Origin: Halorhodospira halophila | Lineage (GTDB): Bacteria; Pseudomonadota; Gammaproteobacteria; Nitrococcales; Halorhodospiraceae | Reading direction: 5' to 3' | Assembly (NCBI RefSeq): GCF_016653405.1 | Contig: NZ_NHSN01000016.1 | Span: forward strand, 141,299 to 205,298 | DNA length: 64,000 bases | Shown here: one piece after another, positions 23,794-31,734 of the stretch | Position numbering within the stretch: position 1 is the stretch's first letter | Layout: each line of letters starts with the position of its first letter | Translations under genes and position numbers: made by a program | Notes under the pieces: generated by a model | What the model saw: only the letters and a program-made list of their open reading frames with translations | Databases searched by the model: none | What the model was told of the DNA's origin: nothing

Positions 23794-24608
23794 CCGACAC
23801 CGAGAGCACCAAGGTCGTGAGCGCGCACGACATCACCTACCTGGGGCTGCTGCACCGGGTGCTCCACCAGGGCGAAGACTCCTCGGACCGCACCGGCGTC
23901 GGGACACGCTCGATCTTCGGGGAGCAGCTTCGATTCGACCTAGCCGAAGGCTTCCCGCTGCTGACCACAAAGAGTGTGTGGTGGCGCGGGCTGCGCGAGG
24001 AACTGTTCTGGATGCTGCGCGGGCAGACCGACCTTCACGATCTCCCCGAGGACGTGCGCAAGCTGTGGTCGCCCTGGGCAAAGGCCGGAATGCTCGGGCC
24101 GATCTACGGCGAGCAGTGGCGGCACGCCCAGGGCTTCGATCAGATCCAGTACATCGAGAACATGATCCGCACGGAACCCCACTCCCGCCGGATTATCCTC
24201 TCGTCCTGGCGCCCGGAGGCGATTCACTTGATGGCCCTGCCGCCGTGCCATGTGCTGATGCACTTCCGCGTGCTCGGCGGCCGGCTGCACTTGCAGCTCT
24301 ACCAGCGCAGTTGTGACTACTTCCTCGGCGGCGCTTTTAACCTCGGGGCCTACTCACTGCTGCTGTCGATGATGGCCAAGGTGACCGGGTATCCGGCGGG
24401 CGTATTCACCTGGACGCTCGGCGACGTGCATCTGTACCACAACCACCTCGCCCAAGCCCGGCGGCAACTGACTGCCCTCGCCGCACCGGCCCCGCGCGTG
24501 GACCTGGAACCGGCCGCCTCGGTGATCGACTACGCCGAGGGGCGCGCGGCGGTAGAACTCCACAACTACACCCCGGCCGAGCCAATCCCGGCGCCGGTGG
24601 CGGTGTGA
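23790..24608 (+). CDS. thyA: Thymidylate synthase (ThyA)
   Basis: 272 residues, ATG at 23790 (ATGA overlap). Makes dTMP from dUMP with methylene-tetrahydrofolate. Key residues are present: Arg in DRTGVGTR (33-40), SRRIILSSW (132-140), nucleophile Cys153 in LPPCHV, QLYQRSCDYFLGGAFN (dUMP phosphate, Asp and Asn), GDVHLYHNH, and the usual C-terminal closure AEPIPAPVAV. Length is typical (264-280). An open frame extending upstream to 23643 is rejected since it overlaps the preceding gene. Together with Dut it supplies thymine during phage replication. Confidence 0.94.
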   Translation: MTDTESTKVVSAHDITYLGLLHRVLHQGEDSSDRTGVGTRSIFGEQLRFDLAEGFPLLTTKSVWWRGLREELFWMLRGQTDLHDLPEDVRKLWSPWAKAGMLGPIYGEQWRHAQGFDQIQYIENMIRTEPHSRRIILSSWRPEAIHLMALPPCHVLMHFRVLGGRLHLQLYQRSCDYFLGGAFNLGAYSLLLSMMAKVTGYPAGVFTWTLGDVHLYHNHLAQARRQLTALAAPAPRVDLEPAASVIDYAEGRAAVELHNYTPAEPIPAPVAV

Positions 24609-24610
24609 GC

Positions 24611-24838
24611 ATGGACGAGAACATCAAGCTGCACGGTTTATGGGAACAGGCGGAATGGCGCTGCGCCTGGGAATCGGCCCTGCGCTTCATCCACGAGGAC
24701 GGGCCCGGGCTCTACGGCCGAAGCCAGGCGGTCACCTACGAGTACGACGGCGACGGCGAGGACATCGCCATCTGCGTCTGGCGCAACAAGCACGGGCTCA
24801 ATGCAACGCGCGTGTCACTACAGGGAGAAGGGGCATGA
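24611..24838 (+). CDS. Small phage protein, unknown function
   Basis: 75 residues from ATG at 24611; GTG at 24605, coupled to the thyA stop, is an alternative giving two more residues. Contains LHGLWEQAEWRCAWESALRF and an acidic EYDGDGEDIAICVWRNKHG segment, suggesting a mixed alpha/beta fold. No recognised family. Coupled by ATGA to the excisionase. Confidence 0.58.
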   Translation: MDENIKLHGLWEQAEWRCAWESALRFIHEDGPGLYGRSQAVTYEYDGDGEDIAICVWRNKHGLNATRVSLQGEGA

Positions 24839-25020
24839 GGCAGGTTCTTTATATCGACGACGTGGCCGAGCGGATGGGGATGTCCCGAGACGCCTTGCGA
24901 TCCGCGGTCAAACGCGGCTATGTCCCGCGGCCCGGGCGGATCGGTAGACGCTGGGCCTGGGATCGGCAGGAGTTCGAGGGGTGGCTATCGGAGCATCTGC
25001 GGCGGACGCGGTGCGCCTAA
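24835..25020 (+). CDS. xis: Excisionase / MerR-like winged-helix protein
   Basis: 61 residues, ATG at 24835. A compact HTH_17-type domain: YIDDVAERMGMSRDALRSAV (6-25), then KRGYVPRPGRIGRRWAWDRQ and EFEGWL. This is the form of phage Xis/AlpA proteins that direct excision. Last gene of the + strand operon; its stop overlaps that of the integrase tail-to-tail by 4 bp. The symbol is by role and position. Confidence 0.75.
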   Translation: MRQVLYIDDVAERMGMSRDALRSAVKRGYVPRPGRIGRRWAWDRQEFEGWLSEHLRRTRCA

Positions 25021-25988
25021 TCCATCTTGCGCGCCAGGTCGCTCGCCCGGTGGTTCGCGTAGCGCCTCAACGTCTGCATCGACTTGTGTCCGGTGATCGC
25101 GGATACCTCGGTGAGCGAAAACCGGCCCGACTCGACCAGCCGCGATGTCGCCTCATGGCGCAGGTCGTGGAAGGTAAAGCCCTCGACCTCGGCCGCCCGG
25201 CGCAGACGCTTCCAGGCCGAGCCGATGCCATCGGCGCACCACGGCCAGACCGCACCGTCGATCCGACGCGGGATTGACTCCAGCGCCGCCACCGCCGCCC
25301 TGGACAGCGGCACCTCGCGCGGTTCGTTGGTTTTGGAATCCGGCACGCGCACTACCCGGGCGCGCAGATTCACGTCCGCCCAGCGCATCGCGGCGATCTC
25401 GCCGCGGCGCATCCCCGTCTCCAGCGCCACGGTCAGTAGGGCGTCGAATTGCGGGGTGGCGTGCTCACGCAGCCGGCGCTCCTCCTCCGGCTGGAGCCTG
25501 CGATCCCGGGCTTGCCCCGGGGAGGGCCACCAGATCGACTCGGTGGGATCACGCAGCCCCTCCATGCGCCACTCGCTGCGCGCTACCGTGTAGAGGTGTG
25601 AGAGCAAGGCTAGATCGCGGCGCACGGTGCCCGAGGAGACATCCTCCAGGCGATCATCACGCCAGCGCGCCACGTCGGAGCCGCGCAGGTTGATGAGGGC
25701 GTAAGGCGCTAGGCCGGATCGCAGCCACAGGCGGATCCTGCCACGCTCCTGGCTTTGGGATTTCTTGCGCGGGATGACCTCGCGCTGGTACCGATCCAGT
25801 GCCTCGGCGAGTGTGGTGCGCGCCGCCTCCCGGGTGTCGATCCACTCGCCGCGGTCCATTTCCGATTCCTGGTCACGGACCCAGCGTTGCGCGTCGGCTT
25901 TCGTCGGAAAAGACTTGACCAGCGGCGGGTATCCCTGCCGCCGGATTTGTGCTTGCCAGCGTTTGCCGCGCTTGATGATGGTGGCCAT
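25017..25988 (-). CDS. int: Tyrosine-family phage integrase
   Basis: 323 residues, ATG at 25988. Inserts and removes the prophage at the tRNA-Met site. N-terminal arm-binding domain (TIIKRGKRWQAQIRRQGYPP), core-binding SAM-like domain (about 60-150), and catalytic domain with Arg in ETGMRRGEIAAMRW (about 211-224), Lys in a beta-hairpin (SKTNEPREVPLS), HDLRHEATSRL, ITGHKSMQTLRRYANH with nucleophile Tyr. All R-K-HxxR-H-Y residues are present. It faces the attachment site 110 bp away. Confidence 0.95.
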   Translation of the reverse strand: MATIIKRGKRWQAQIRRQGYPPLVKSFPTKADAQRWVRDQESEMDRGEWIDTREAARTTLAEALDRYQREVIPRKKSQSQERGRIRLWLRSGLAPYALINLRGSDVARWRDDRLEDVSSGTVRRDLALLSHLYTVARSEWRMEGLRDPTESIWWPSPGQARDRRLQPEEERRLREHATPQFDALLTVALETGMRRGEIAAMRWADVNLRARVVRVPDSKTNEPREVPLSRAAVAALESIPRRIDGAVWPWCADGIGSAWKRLRRAAEVEGFTFHDLRHEATSRLVESGRFSLTEVSAITGHKSMQTLRRYANHRASDLARKMD

Positions 25989-26034
25989 GGGTGGATCATG
26001 CCACCACCGCCACTGCGATAGCTAGCTCGCTCCG

Positions 26035-26056
26035 AGTGCAGCAGTAGTGCAGCAGT
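26035..26056. repeat. Tandem 11-bp repeat beside the integrase
   Basis: AGTGCAGCAGT occurs twice in direct tandem (26035-26045 and 26046-26056), between the integrase start and the tRNA. Such short direct repeats next to att cores are usually arm-type integrase or excisionase sites. The rest of 25989-26100 shows no gene. Confidence 0.5.
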
Positions 26057-26100
26057 TGGCGTTTTCGGAGCGGGGCTGGTGCTGTAAGTATCTGATTTTA

Positions 26101-26177
26101 TGGTGGCTATGGGTGGAGTCGAACCACCGACCTTCGCATTATGAGTGCGACGCTCTAACCAGCTGAGCTACATAGCC
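26101..26177 (-). tRNA. tRNA-Met (CAU), prophage attachment site
   Basis: A complete cloverleaf read on the - strand: GGCTATG acceptor, D-arm AGCTCAGCTGGTTAGAGC, anticodon loop with CTCATAA (CAU), T-loop GGTTCGACTCC and encoded CCA. Elongator Met is most likely from its similarity to E. coli metT; an Ile tRNA with modified CAU is less likely. Its 3' half faces the phage integrase, so the 3' end is the probable att core, with the other copy outside the window. From 26178 to 26362 I see only the leader of the next gene. Confidence 0.92.
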
Positions 26178-26362
26178 ACGTGGCACCGCGTATTCTCCGA
26201 GCCCGCGCTGATCGTGTCAAGGCTGCGGCCGCCGTGTGCCGGGGCCCTTGGTACGCTGGGCCGGTTCCGTCAGAATAAGTGCCGGGGCGCCCGGACGCGG
26301 CAGGTCCGTGCTGTGCGCCAACGACGATCCACCACGAACGACCTGGAGGAGATTCCGCATCC

Positions 26363-26710
26363 ATGCAGATTCAGATCAATCCTGGCGCCGGCGTGCACGT
26401 CTCAGACGCGCTGGAAGAAAGCATCCGTGAGGCACTGGGCGCAGTCGACCGGCGCTTCGGGGAGCAGTTGACCCGCATCGAGGTGCACTTCCAGGACATC
26501 AACGGCCCCAAGGGCGGGGTCAACAAGCATTGCCGCATCGAGGCCCGCCCCCGTGGGCTGGATCCAGTGCTGGCGGAGAACACCGCCGATGATGCCTACG
26601 ACGCCGCCCGCGGCGCGGCCAAGAGGCTTGAGCGGGTACTTGAGGGCCGCCTGGGCAAGCTCGCCGACAAGCAGCGCAAGGCCGACCGGAACGCGGAACG
26701 GCCGGAGTAA
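26363..26710 (+). CDS. hpf: Ribosome hibernation factor (HPF/RaiA family)
   Basis: 115 residues, ATG at 26363; GGAGGA lies 12 nt upstream, a rather long spacing. An S30AE-like fold is suggested: MQIQINPGAGVHVSDALEES (1-20), then TRIEVHFQDINGPKGGVNKH and IEARPRGLDPVLAENTADDA, YDAARGAAKRLERVLEGRLG. Binds the ribosome interface in stationary phase. The sequence is more divergent than E. coli HPF in its middle, and only the short form is present. First host gene after the prophage. Confidence 0.75.
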   Translation: MQIQINPGAGVHVSDALEESIREALGAVDRRFGEQLTRIEVHFQDINGPKGGVNKHCRIEARPRGLDPVLAENTADDAYDAARGAAKRLERVLEGRLGKLADKQRKADRNAERPE

Positions 26711-26717
26711 GGCTTTC

Positions 26718-26747
26718 GGGCGCGGCGGCGGCAGCTGCGCCGCGCCC
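26718..26747. terminator. GC-rich hairpin between convergent hpf and ychF
   Basis: GGGCGCGGCG (26718-26727) pairs perfectly with CGCCGCGCCC (26738-26747) around a 10-nt loop. Only short T-runs follow on either strand, so termination would depend mainly on the strong stem; it lies between convergent genes. Confidence 0.5.
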
Positions 26748-26773
26748 GCTTTGCCGCCCCGAGGCGGGCAGTG

Positions 26774-27865
26774 TCAGACGTTGAAACGGAAATGCACCAC
26801 GTCTCCCTCGTTGAGGACGTACTCCTTCCCCTCCAGCCGCCAACGCCCGGCATCCTTGGCACCCTGCTCGCCGTTGTAAGCAATGTAGTCGTCGTAGGCG
26901 ACCACCTCGGCCCGTATGAAGCCGCGCTGCATGTCGGTGTGGATGCGGCCGGCCGCCTCGGGGGCGGTGGCGCCGCGGCGCACGGTCCATGCCCGGACCT
27001 CCTTCTCGCCAGCGGTAAAGAAGGTCTGCAGACCGAGTAGGTCGTAACCGGCCCGGATCACGCGGTTGAGCCCCGGCTCCTCGAGCCCGTACTCGGCCAG
27101 GAACTCGTCGCGCTCCGCGTCATCGAGCACGGCCAGCTCGGCCTCGATGGCGGCGCAGACCGGCACCACCCGGGCACCCTCGCTCTCGGCCAGGGCCTGG
27201 ACGTCGGCCAGCAGCGGATTGTCGCTAAAGCCGTCCTCAGCCACGTTGGCGATGTACATCAGCGGCTTGAGGGTGATCAGGTGGTAGCCTTGCAGCTGCC
27301 GGCGCTCCTCTTCGCTGAATGCCTGGGTCCGCAGCGGCTGCCCCTCGTCGAGGGCCTGGCGGGCCCGCTCGAGTAGATCGCGCAGGCGCACCGCCTCCTT
27401 GTCACCACTCTTGGCGGCCCGCTCCTGGCGCTGCAGCGCCCGCGAGACGGTGTCCAGATCGGCCAGCGCCAGCTCGGTGTGGATGGTCTCGGCGTCGGCC
27501 CGCGGGTCGACGCGCCCCTCGACGTGGTGGACGTCCTCGCTCTCAAAGCAGCGCAGGACCATGGCTACGGCGTCGGTCTCGCGGATATGGGCGAGAAACT
27601 GGTTGCCCAGCCCCTCTCCGCGGGAGGCGCCGGAGACCAGACCGGCGATGTCCACGAACTCCATGGTGGTGGGGATGGTGCGCTCGGGGCGCACCAGCTC
27701 CGCCAGCCGGTAGAGCCGCGGATCGGGGACGGCTACGATGCCGACATTCGGGTCGATGGTGCAGAATGGGTAGTTCTCTGCCGGGATGTCGTTCTGGGTC
27801 AGGGCGTTGAACAGCGTCGATTTGCCGACGTTGGGAAGCCCGACGATGCCGCAGTTAAATCCCAT
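26774..27865 (-). CDS. ychF: YchF/OLA1 ribosome-associated ATPase/GTPase
   Basis: 363 residues, exactly the family size, ATG at 27865 with AGGAT upstream; upstream in-frame extension is rejected. G1 [12 protein letters not shown] (9-20), switch region [18 protein letters not shown]3 [20 protein letters not shown], coiled-coil insert (about 130-200), and the C-terminal TGS domain ending in [14 protein letters not shown]. It binds ribosomes and prefers ATP in studied members; role in translation and stress. Upstream of it lies pth, its conserved neighbour. Confidence 0.96.
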   Translation of the reverse strand: MGFNCGIVGLPNVGKSTLFNALTQNDIPAENYPFCTIDPNVGIVAVPDPRLYRLAELVRPERTIPTTMEFVDIAGLVSGASRGEGLGNQFLAHIRETDAVAMVLRCFESEDVHHVEGRVDPRADAETIHTELALADLDTVSRALQRQERAAKSGDKEAVRLRDLLERARQALDEGQPLRTQAFSEEERRQLQGYHLITLKPLMYIANVAEDGFSDNPLLADVQALAESEGARVVPVCAAIEAELAVLDDAERDEFLAEYGLEEPGLNRVIRAGYDLLGLQTFFTAGEKEVRAWTVRRGATAPEAAGRIHTDMQRGFIRAEVVAYDDYIAYNGEQGAKDAGRWRLEGKEYVLNEGDVVHFRFNV

Positions 27866-27933
27866 GGCGCGATCCTGAAAGCGGTTGGGTGACTTGGAGG
27901 GCGCGTGCAGGCCGGCGGGCCGGCCCGTCTCCC

Positions 27934-28518
27934 CTAGGCGTGGAGCTGCTGGCAGGCGCGGTCCCACTCCCCGGCCAGCAGACGCGGTATCTCGTCGGCG
28001 GCGTCGTCGATGGCCCGTTCGAGCAGGCGCAGCTCGTCGGGGGCCGGACGGGAGAGGACGTGCGGGACCACCTGGTCCTTGTGCCCCGGGTGACCGACGC
28101 CGATGCGCAGCCGGGCGAATTCGGCGGTACCGAGGGTCGACTGGATGTGGCGCAGACCGTTGTGCCCGCCGTGCCCGCCGCCCCGCTTGAGCCGGACGCT
28201 GCCCGGTGGCAGGTCGATCTCGTCGTGGGCGACCAGGATCGCCTCGGGCGGGATCTTGAAGAAGTTCGCGAGCGCACCGACGGCCTGACCGCTGTGGTTC
28301 ATATAGGTCATCGGTTTGACCAGCCGGCAGTCGTAGCCGTCGATGAGCACACGGGCACAATCGCCGCGGAACTTGGACTCTTCCCGCAGCTCGCCCCCGT
28401 AGCGACGGACCAGCTCATCAACAAGCCAGAACCCGGCATTGTGCCGGGTTCCAGCGTACTTGCTGCCAGGGTTGCCGAGGCCAGCGATGAGCCGGAAATT
28501 GCCTTCCCGGCCGGCCAC
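27934..28518 (-). CDS. pth: Peptidyl-tRNA hydrolase
   Basis: 194 residues from GTG at 28518, giving the standard size; an extension to 28611 runs back into rplY and is rejected. Frees tRNA from dropped-off peptidyl-tRNA. Motifs: [20 protein letters not shown] with catalytic His, [14 protein letters not shown] (Asn), [10 protein letters not shown] (Asp), [12 protein letters not shown] and [18 protein letters not shown]. The start lies 8 nt downstream of the rplY stop; order rplY-pth-ychF is standard in gammaproteobacteria. Confidence 0.95.
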   Translation of the reverse strand: MAGREGNFRLIAGLGNPGSKYAGTRHNAGFWLVDELVRRYGGELREESKFRGDCARVLIDGYDCRLVKPMTYMNHSGQAVGALANFFKIPPEAILVAHDEIDLPPGSVRLKRGGGHGGHNGLRHIQSTLGTAEFARLRIGVGHPGHKDQVVPHVLSRPAPDELRLLERAIDDAADEIPRLLAGEWDRACQQLHA

Positions 28519-28525
28519 TTCGGCG

Positions 28526-29155
28526 TTACTCGGACTCGGAGGACTCGGCCTCGTCGCCGCTGCTGGCGCCTCGCGTCTTACGAGTTGCCTGAACCGAGAC
28601 CACAGGCGCATCGTGCCCCTCGCCCTGTTGCAGCGCCGCCGACTGGACCCCCTCGGGCAGCGTCAGCTCACTGATGTGGACCGCCTGGCCAACCTTGAGG
28701 CTGGAAACGTCGATATCGATATGCGGCGGCAGATCCTTGGGCAGGCAGACCACCTCGAGATCGAGCAGGTCGTGGTGGAGCACGCCGCCCTTCTTCACGC
28801 CCGGGGACTGCTCCTCGCCGTGGATGTGCAGCGGCACATGCACGGTGATCGGCTGGTCATCGCGAACGCGCTGCAGGTCGATGTGCTGAACCAGCGGTTT
28901 GAACGGATGGCGCTGCAGATCCTTGACGATGGCCTGCTCGGTCTCAGAGCCCATCTGGACCTGCAGGATCGTGGAGAAGAAGGACTCCTCCTCGAGCAGC
29001 CGGTAGAGCTGATCGTTCTCGAGCGCCACCGGTTGCGGCTCTCTGCCGGCACCGTAGACGACACCCGGGACGCGCCGGGCACGACGCAGACGGCGCATGG
29101 CGCCGCGGCCGGTCTCCGTGCGCGGATGCGCGTCGAGCCTCATTTCCACCGTCAT
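28526..29155 (-). CDS. rplY: Ribosomal protein bL25, long (Ctc) form
   Basis: 209 residues from ATG at 29155 with AGGAG upstream. Binds 5S rRNA. The N-terminal L25 domain ([20 protein letters not shown], then VVYGAG) is followed by the TL5/Ctc beta domain ([20 protein letters not shown]). An acidic tail with many Ser and Glu ends the protein. The 4-residue upstream extension is not needed. Confidence 0.95.
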   Translation of the reverse strand: MTVEMRLDAHPRTETGRGAMRRLRRARRVPGVVYGAGREPQPVALENDQLYRLLEEESFFSTILQVQMGSETEQAIVKDLQRHPFKPLVQHIDLQRVRDDQPITVHVPLHIHGEEQSPGVKKGGVLHHDLLDLEVVCLPKDLPPHIDIDVSSLKVGQAVHISELTLPEGVQSAALQQGEGHDAPVVSVQATRKTRGASSGDEAESSESE

Positions 29156-29180
29156 GATTGGTTCCACTCCTGGTTGGGAA

Positions 29181-30137
29181 TCACTCCACGAAGAGCTCGC
29201 TCACCGACTCGTCGTTGCTGACCCGACGCATCGTCTCGGCGAGGATCTCCGCGATACTCAGTTGTCGAATCTTCGGGCACGCGGCCGCTTGCTCGCCGAG
29301 CGGGATGCTGTCGCTGACCACCAGCTCGTCGAGCTCGGAGGCCGCGATCTTATCCACTGCGCTGCCCGAGAGCACCGGGTGGGTGATGTACGCGACCACC
29401 TTGCGTGCGCCCCGCTCCTTGAGGGCGCCGGCAGCCTGGCAAAGGGTGCCGGCGGTATCCACGATGTCGTCGACGATGATGCAGGTCTTGTCCTGCACAT
29501 CGCCGATGATGTTCATGATCGAGGACTCGTTGGGCCGTGGACGGCGCTTGTCGATGATGGCCAGCTCGGCATCGTCGAGCCGCTTGGCCACCGCCCGCGC
29601 CCGGACCACGCCGCCAACATCCGGCGAGACCACCACCTTGCGCGGGTAGAGCTGACGCCAGATGTCACCGAGCAGGATCGGCGAGGCGTAGACATTGTCC
29701 ACGGGGATGTTGAAGAACCCCTGAATCTGATCGGCGTGCAGATCCACGGTCACCACCCGGTCGTAGCCGGCAGCCTGCATCATGTCCGCGACCAGCTTGG
29801 CCGAGATGGGCACGCGCTGAGAGCGCGGGCGCCGGTCCTGCCGGGCGTAGCCGAAGTACGGGATCACCGCGGTGACGCGCGCGGCCGAGGAACGGCGCAG
29901 CGCGTCAACGATCGCCAGCAACTCCATGAGGTTGTCGTTGGCCGGCTGACAGGTGGACTGCACGACGAAGACGTCCTTGCCGCGGACGTGCTCGTTGACC
30001 TCCACCATGATCTCGTCGTCGCTGAAACGGCCGACCACCGCGTGCCCGAGGCGGATCTTCAGATGGGCAGCAATGGCCTCCGTCAGTTGCGGGTTGGAGT
30101 TCCCCGCAAAGACCATCATGGGTCCGTTTACTTGCAC
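29181..30137 (-). CDS. prs: Ribose-phosphate pyrophosphokinase
   Basis: 318 residues from GTG at 30137 (AAGGTGG 10 nt upstream); ATG at 30119 is the alternative and matches the E. coli start region more closely. Makes PRPP from ribose-5-phosphate and ATP. Conserved: [37 protein letters not shown] (ATP loop), [12 protein letters not shown], and the PRPP site [17 protein letters not shown]. Next to rplY and a tRNA gene, the typical context with ispE. Confidence 0.97.
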   Translation of the reverse strand: MQVNGPMMVFAGNSNPQLTEAIAAHLKIRLGHAVVGRFSDDEIMVEVNEHVRGKDVFVVQSTCQPANDNLMELLAIVDALRRSSAARVTAVIPYFGYARQDRRPRSQRVPISAKLVADMMQAAGYDRVVTVDLHADQIQGFFNIPVDNVYASPILLGDIWRQLYPRKVVVSPDVGGVVRARAVAKRLDDAELAIIDKRRPRPNESSIMNIIGDVQDKTCIIVDDIVDTAGTLCQAAGALKERGARKVVAYITHPVLSGSAVDKIAASELDELVVSDSIPLGEQAAACPKIRQLSIAEILAETMRRVSNDESVSELFVE

Positions 30138-30176
30138 GGCTAGACGTCCACCTTACAACTCGGTGTGTAGCGGATA

Positions 30177-30251
30177 TGGCTGGGGCGGCAGGATTCGAAC
30201 CTGCGAATCCCGGTACCAAAAACCGGTGCCTTACCGCTTGGCTACGCCCCA
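30177..30251 (-). tRNA. tRNA-Gln (UUG)
   Basis: - strand cloverleaf: acceptor TGGGGCG/CGCCCCA, anticodon loop TTTTTGGTA (UUG), T-arm GGTTCGAATCC, and encoded CCA at 30177-30179. Placed between prs and ispE, a common location for tRNA-Gln in gammaproteobacteria. Confidence 0.95.
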
Positions 30252-30263
30252 GTTGTTGACAGG

Positions 30264-31130
30264 TCAGCCGGGGTGAGCCGCCGCCGCCAGCGCAGTGTGC
30301 AGCGGAGACCGTTCCACGGCCCGAGCGACGAACCCGGACCACCTCCCGGGCAGGCGCTCTAGGGCAGCTTGCGCTGGCTCTTCGGCCTGGAAGCCGACGA
30401 AACAGCAGCTGCCGGTGCCACTCATTCGCGCGTCGCCGTGCCGGGCGAGCCACTCGAGGGCTTCAGCCACCGCCGCCCAGCGGCCCCGGACCACCGGCTC
30501 GCAGTCGTTGCGAACGGCGCCGGCGCGAAGGTCGGCTATTGTGATCGGAGACGTATCGCGTGTCAATTCCGGTGCGCCAAAGACTTCGGCGGTGGAGATG
30601 CTCGCCCCCGGATCGACCACCAGGTACCAGCGGTTGCCCCCCGGCTCGGCGGGCATCGGTCGCAGGTGCTCGCCCACGCCTTCCCCCCAGGCACTGCGCC
30701 CACGGACGAACACCGGCACATCGGCGCCGAGGGCCAGACCGAGGCCCGCGAGCGCCTCCTCGCCCAGCCCGGCCCGCCACAAGTGGTTGAGGGCTACGAG
30801 CACCGTGGCGGCGTCCGAGGAGCCGCCGCCAACCCCGCCCCCGGCCGGCAGGCGTTTGTCCACATGGATATCCGCGCCGTACCCGCAGTCGGTGGCCACC
30901 TGCAGCGCGTGAGCGGCGCGCACGGTCAGGTCGTCCTCCGGGGCGACCCCGGGCAGATCGCTGCAACGCACGATGTACCCGTCGGAGCGCGGGCGCAACC
31001 AGATGCGGTCGCCATAGTCGAGCAGCTGGAAAGCCGTCTGCAGCTCGTGGTAACCGTCGGCGCGCCGACCGAGGACGTGAAGGAAGAGGTTGATCTTGGC
31101 CGGCGCCGGCCACACGCTCCACTCAGCCAT
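30264..31130 (-). CDS. ispE: 4-diphosphocytidyl-2-C-methyl-D-erythritol kinase
   Basis: 288 residues from ATG at 31130; a start at 31178 would lie inside lolB. GHMP kinase of the MEP isoprenoid pathway. Seen: substrate-binding PAPAKINLFLHVLGRRADGY (8-27), the ATP loop LPAGGGVGGGSSDAATVL (about 93-110), DVPVFVRGRSAWGEGVGE, and SGTGSCCFVGF near the C-terminus. Overlaps the lolB stop by 8 nt, so co-translated with it. Confidence 0.95.
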   Translation of the reverse strand: MAEWSVWPAPAKINLFLHVLGRRADGYHELQTAFQLLDYGDRIWLRPRSDGYIVRCSDLPGVAPEDDLTVRAAHALQVATDCGYGADIHVDKRLPAGGGVGGGSSDAATVLVALNHLWRAGLGEEALAGLGLALGADVPVFVRGRSAWGEGVGEHLRPMPAEPGGNRWYLVVDPGASISTAEVFGAPELTRDTSPITIADLRAGAVRNDCEPVVRGRWAAVAEALEWLARHGDARMSGTGSCCFVGFQAEEPAQAALERLPGRWSGFVARAVERSPLHTALAAAAHPG

Positions 31131-31734
31131 CCCCGCGACTCCACCCCGACAGCGCCACCCGCATCTGCGTCGAGCCACTATGTAGATCCACGCGGCTGGG
31201 CAGGTCCATACCGTCCACTTCGGTCCAGCCCTGGAAGTCCACCTCCCAGCCGGCCTGCTCCAGCCGGTCCGGCCGACCGGCGCGATCCAGACTCAGCTCG
31301 TCCACCCCCAGGCCCGCGGCCGGACGGCCAACGATCCAGTCGCGCAGTGCAGTCACCGGCAGCCGGTGGCCGGTCTGCGCGGCCAGCAGATCCTCCGGGC
31401 TCTGCGCCGTGGCACTCTGCCCGGCGCCGTCGCGCAGGGTCACCTGACCCGGCTGGCCTTCGATGCGCACGGCACCGGCCCCGAAGGGCCCGGAGAGGTT
31501 GATGGTGTAGGACTCGCCCCGCTGCTGCCAGCGCAGGGAGAGGCTGACCGCCTCGCCGTCGGCACGCAGGGCGGCGCGCCCCCTCACCGACCAGTCGCGC
31601 AGCTCGGCGCGCTCCTCCAGGAACGCCTCGTAATGCGCCTGCCGCTCGTCCTCGGGGACGAGCAGCGCGCAGCCCGAAAGCACTCCGACCGCCAGCAGCC
31701 CGGCAAGCAGCCGCGCCCCCCATCTACTCGTCAT
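31123..31734 (-). CDS. lolB: Outer-membrane lipoprotein receptor LolB
   Basis: 203 residues from ATG at 31734. Accepts lipoproteins from LolA and inserts them in the outer membrane. Lipobox LSGC (Cys22); residue two after Cys is Leu, no Asp, so it should itself reach the outer membrane. LolB features: LRDWSVRGRAALRADGEAVS (about 45-64), TINLSGPFGAGAVRIEG and the WIVGRP loop. Overlaps the TPR gene by 11 nt and ispE by 8 nt. Confidence 0.92.
   Translation of the reverse strand: MTSRWGARLLAGLLAVGVLSGCALLVPEDERQAHYEAFLEERAELRDWSVRGRAALRADGEAVSLSLRWQQRGESYTINLSGPFGAGAVRIEGQPGQVTLRDGAGQSATAQSPEDLLAAQTGHRLPVTALRDWIVGRPAAGLGVDELSLDRAGRPDRLEQAGWEVDFQGWTEVDGMDLPSRVDLHSGSTQMRVALSGWSRGDG

Noticed and set aside
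26363..26710. The gene after the tRNA as part of the prophage
   Set aside because: It is a ribosome-interface protein family, lies beyond the tRNA attachment site and is followed by host genes.
27866..28360. N-terminal extension of YchF in frame
   Set aside because: Arg/Pro-rich, overlaps pth, and the true start at 27865 has a ribosome site and gives the exact family length.
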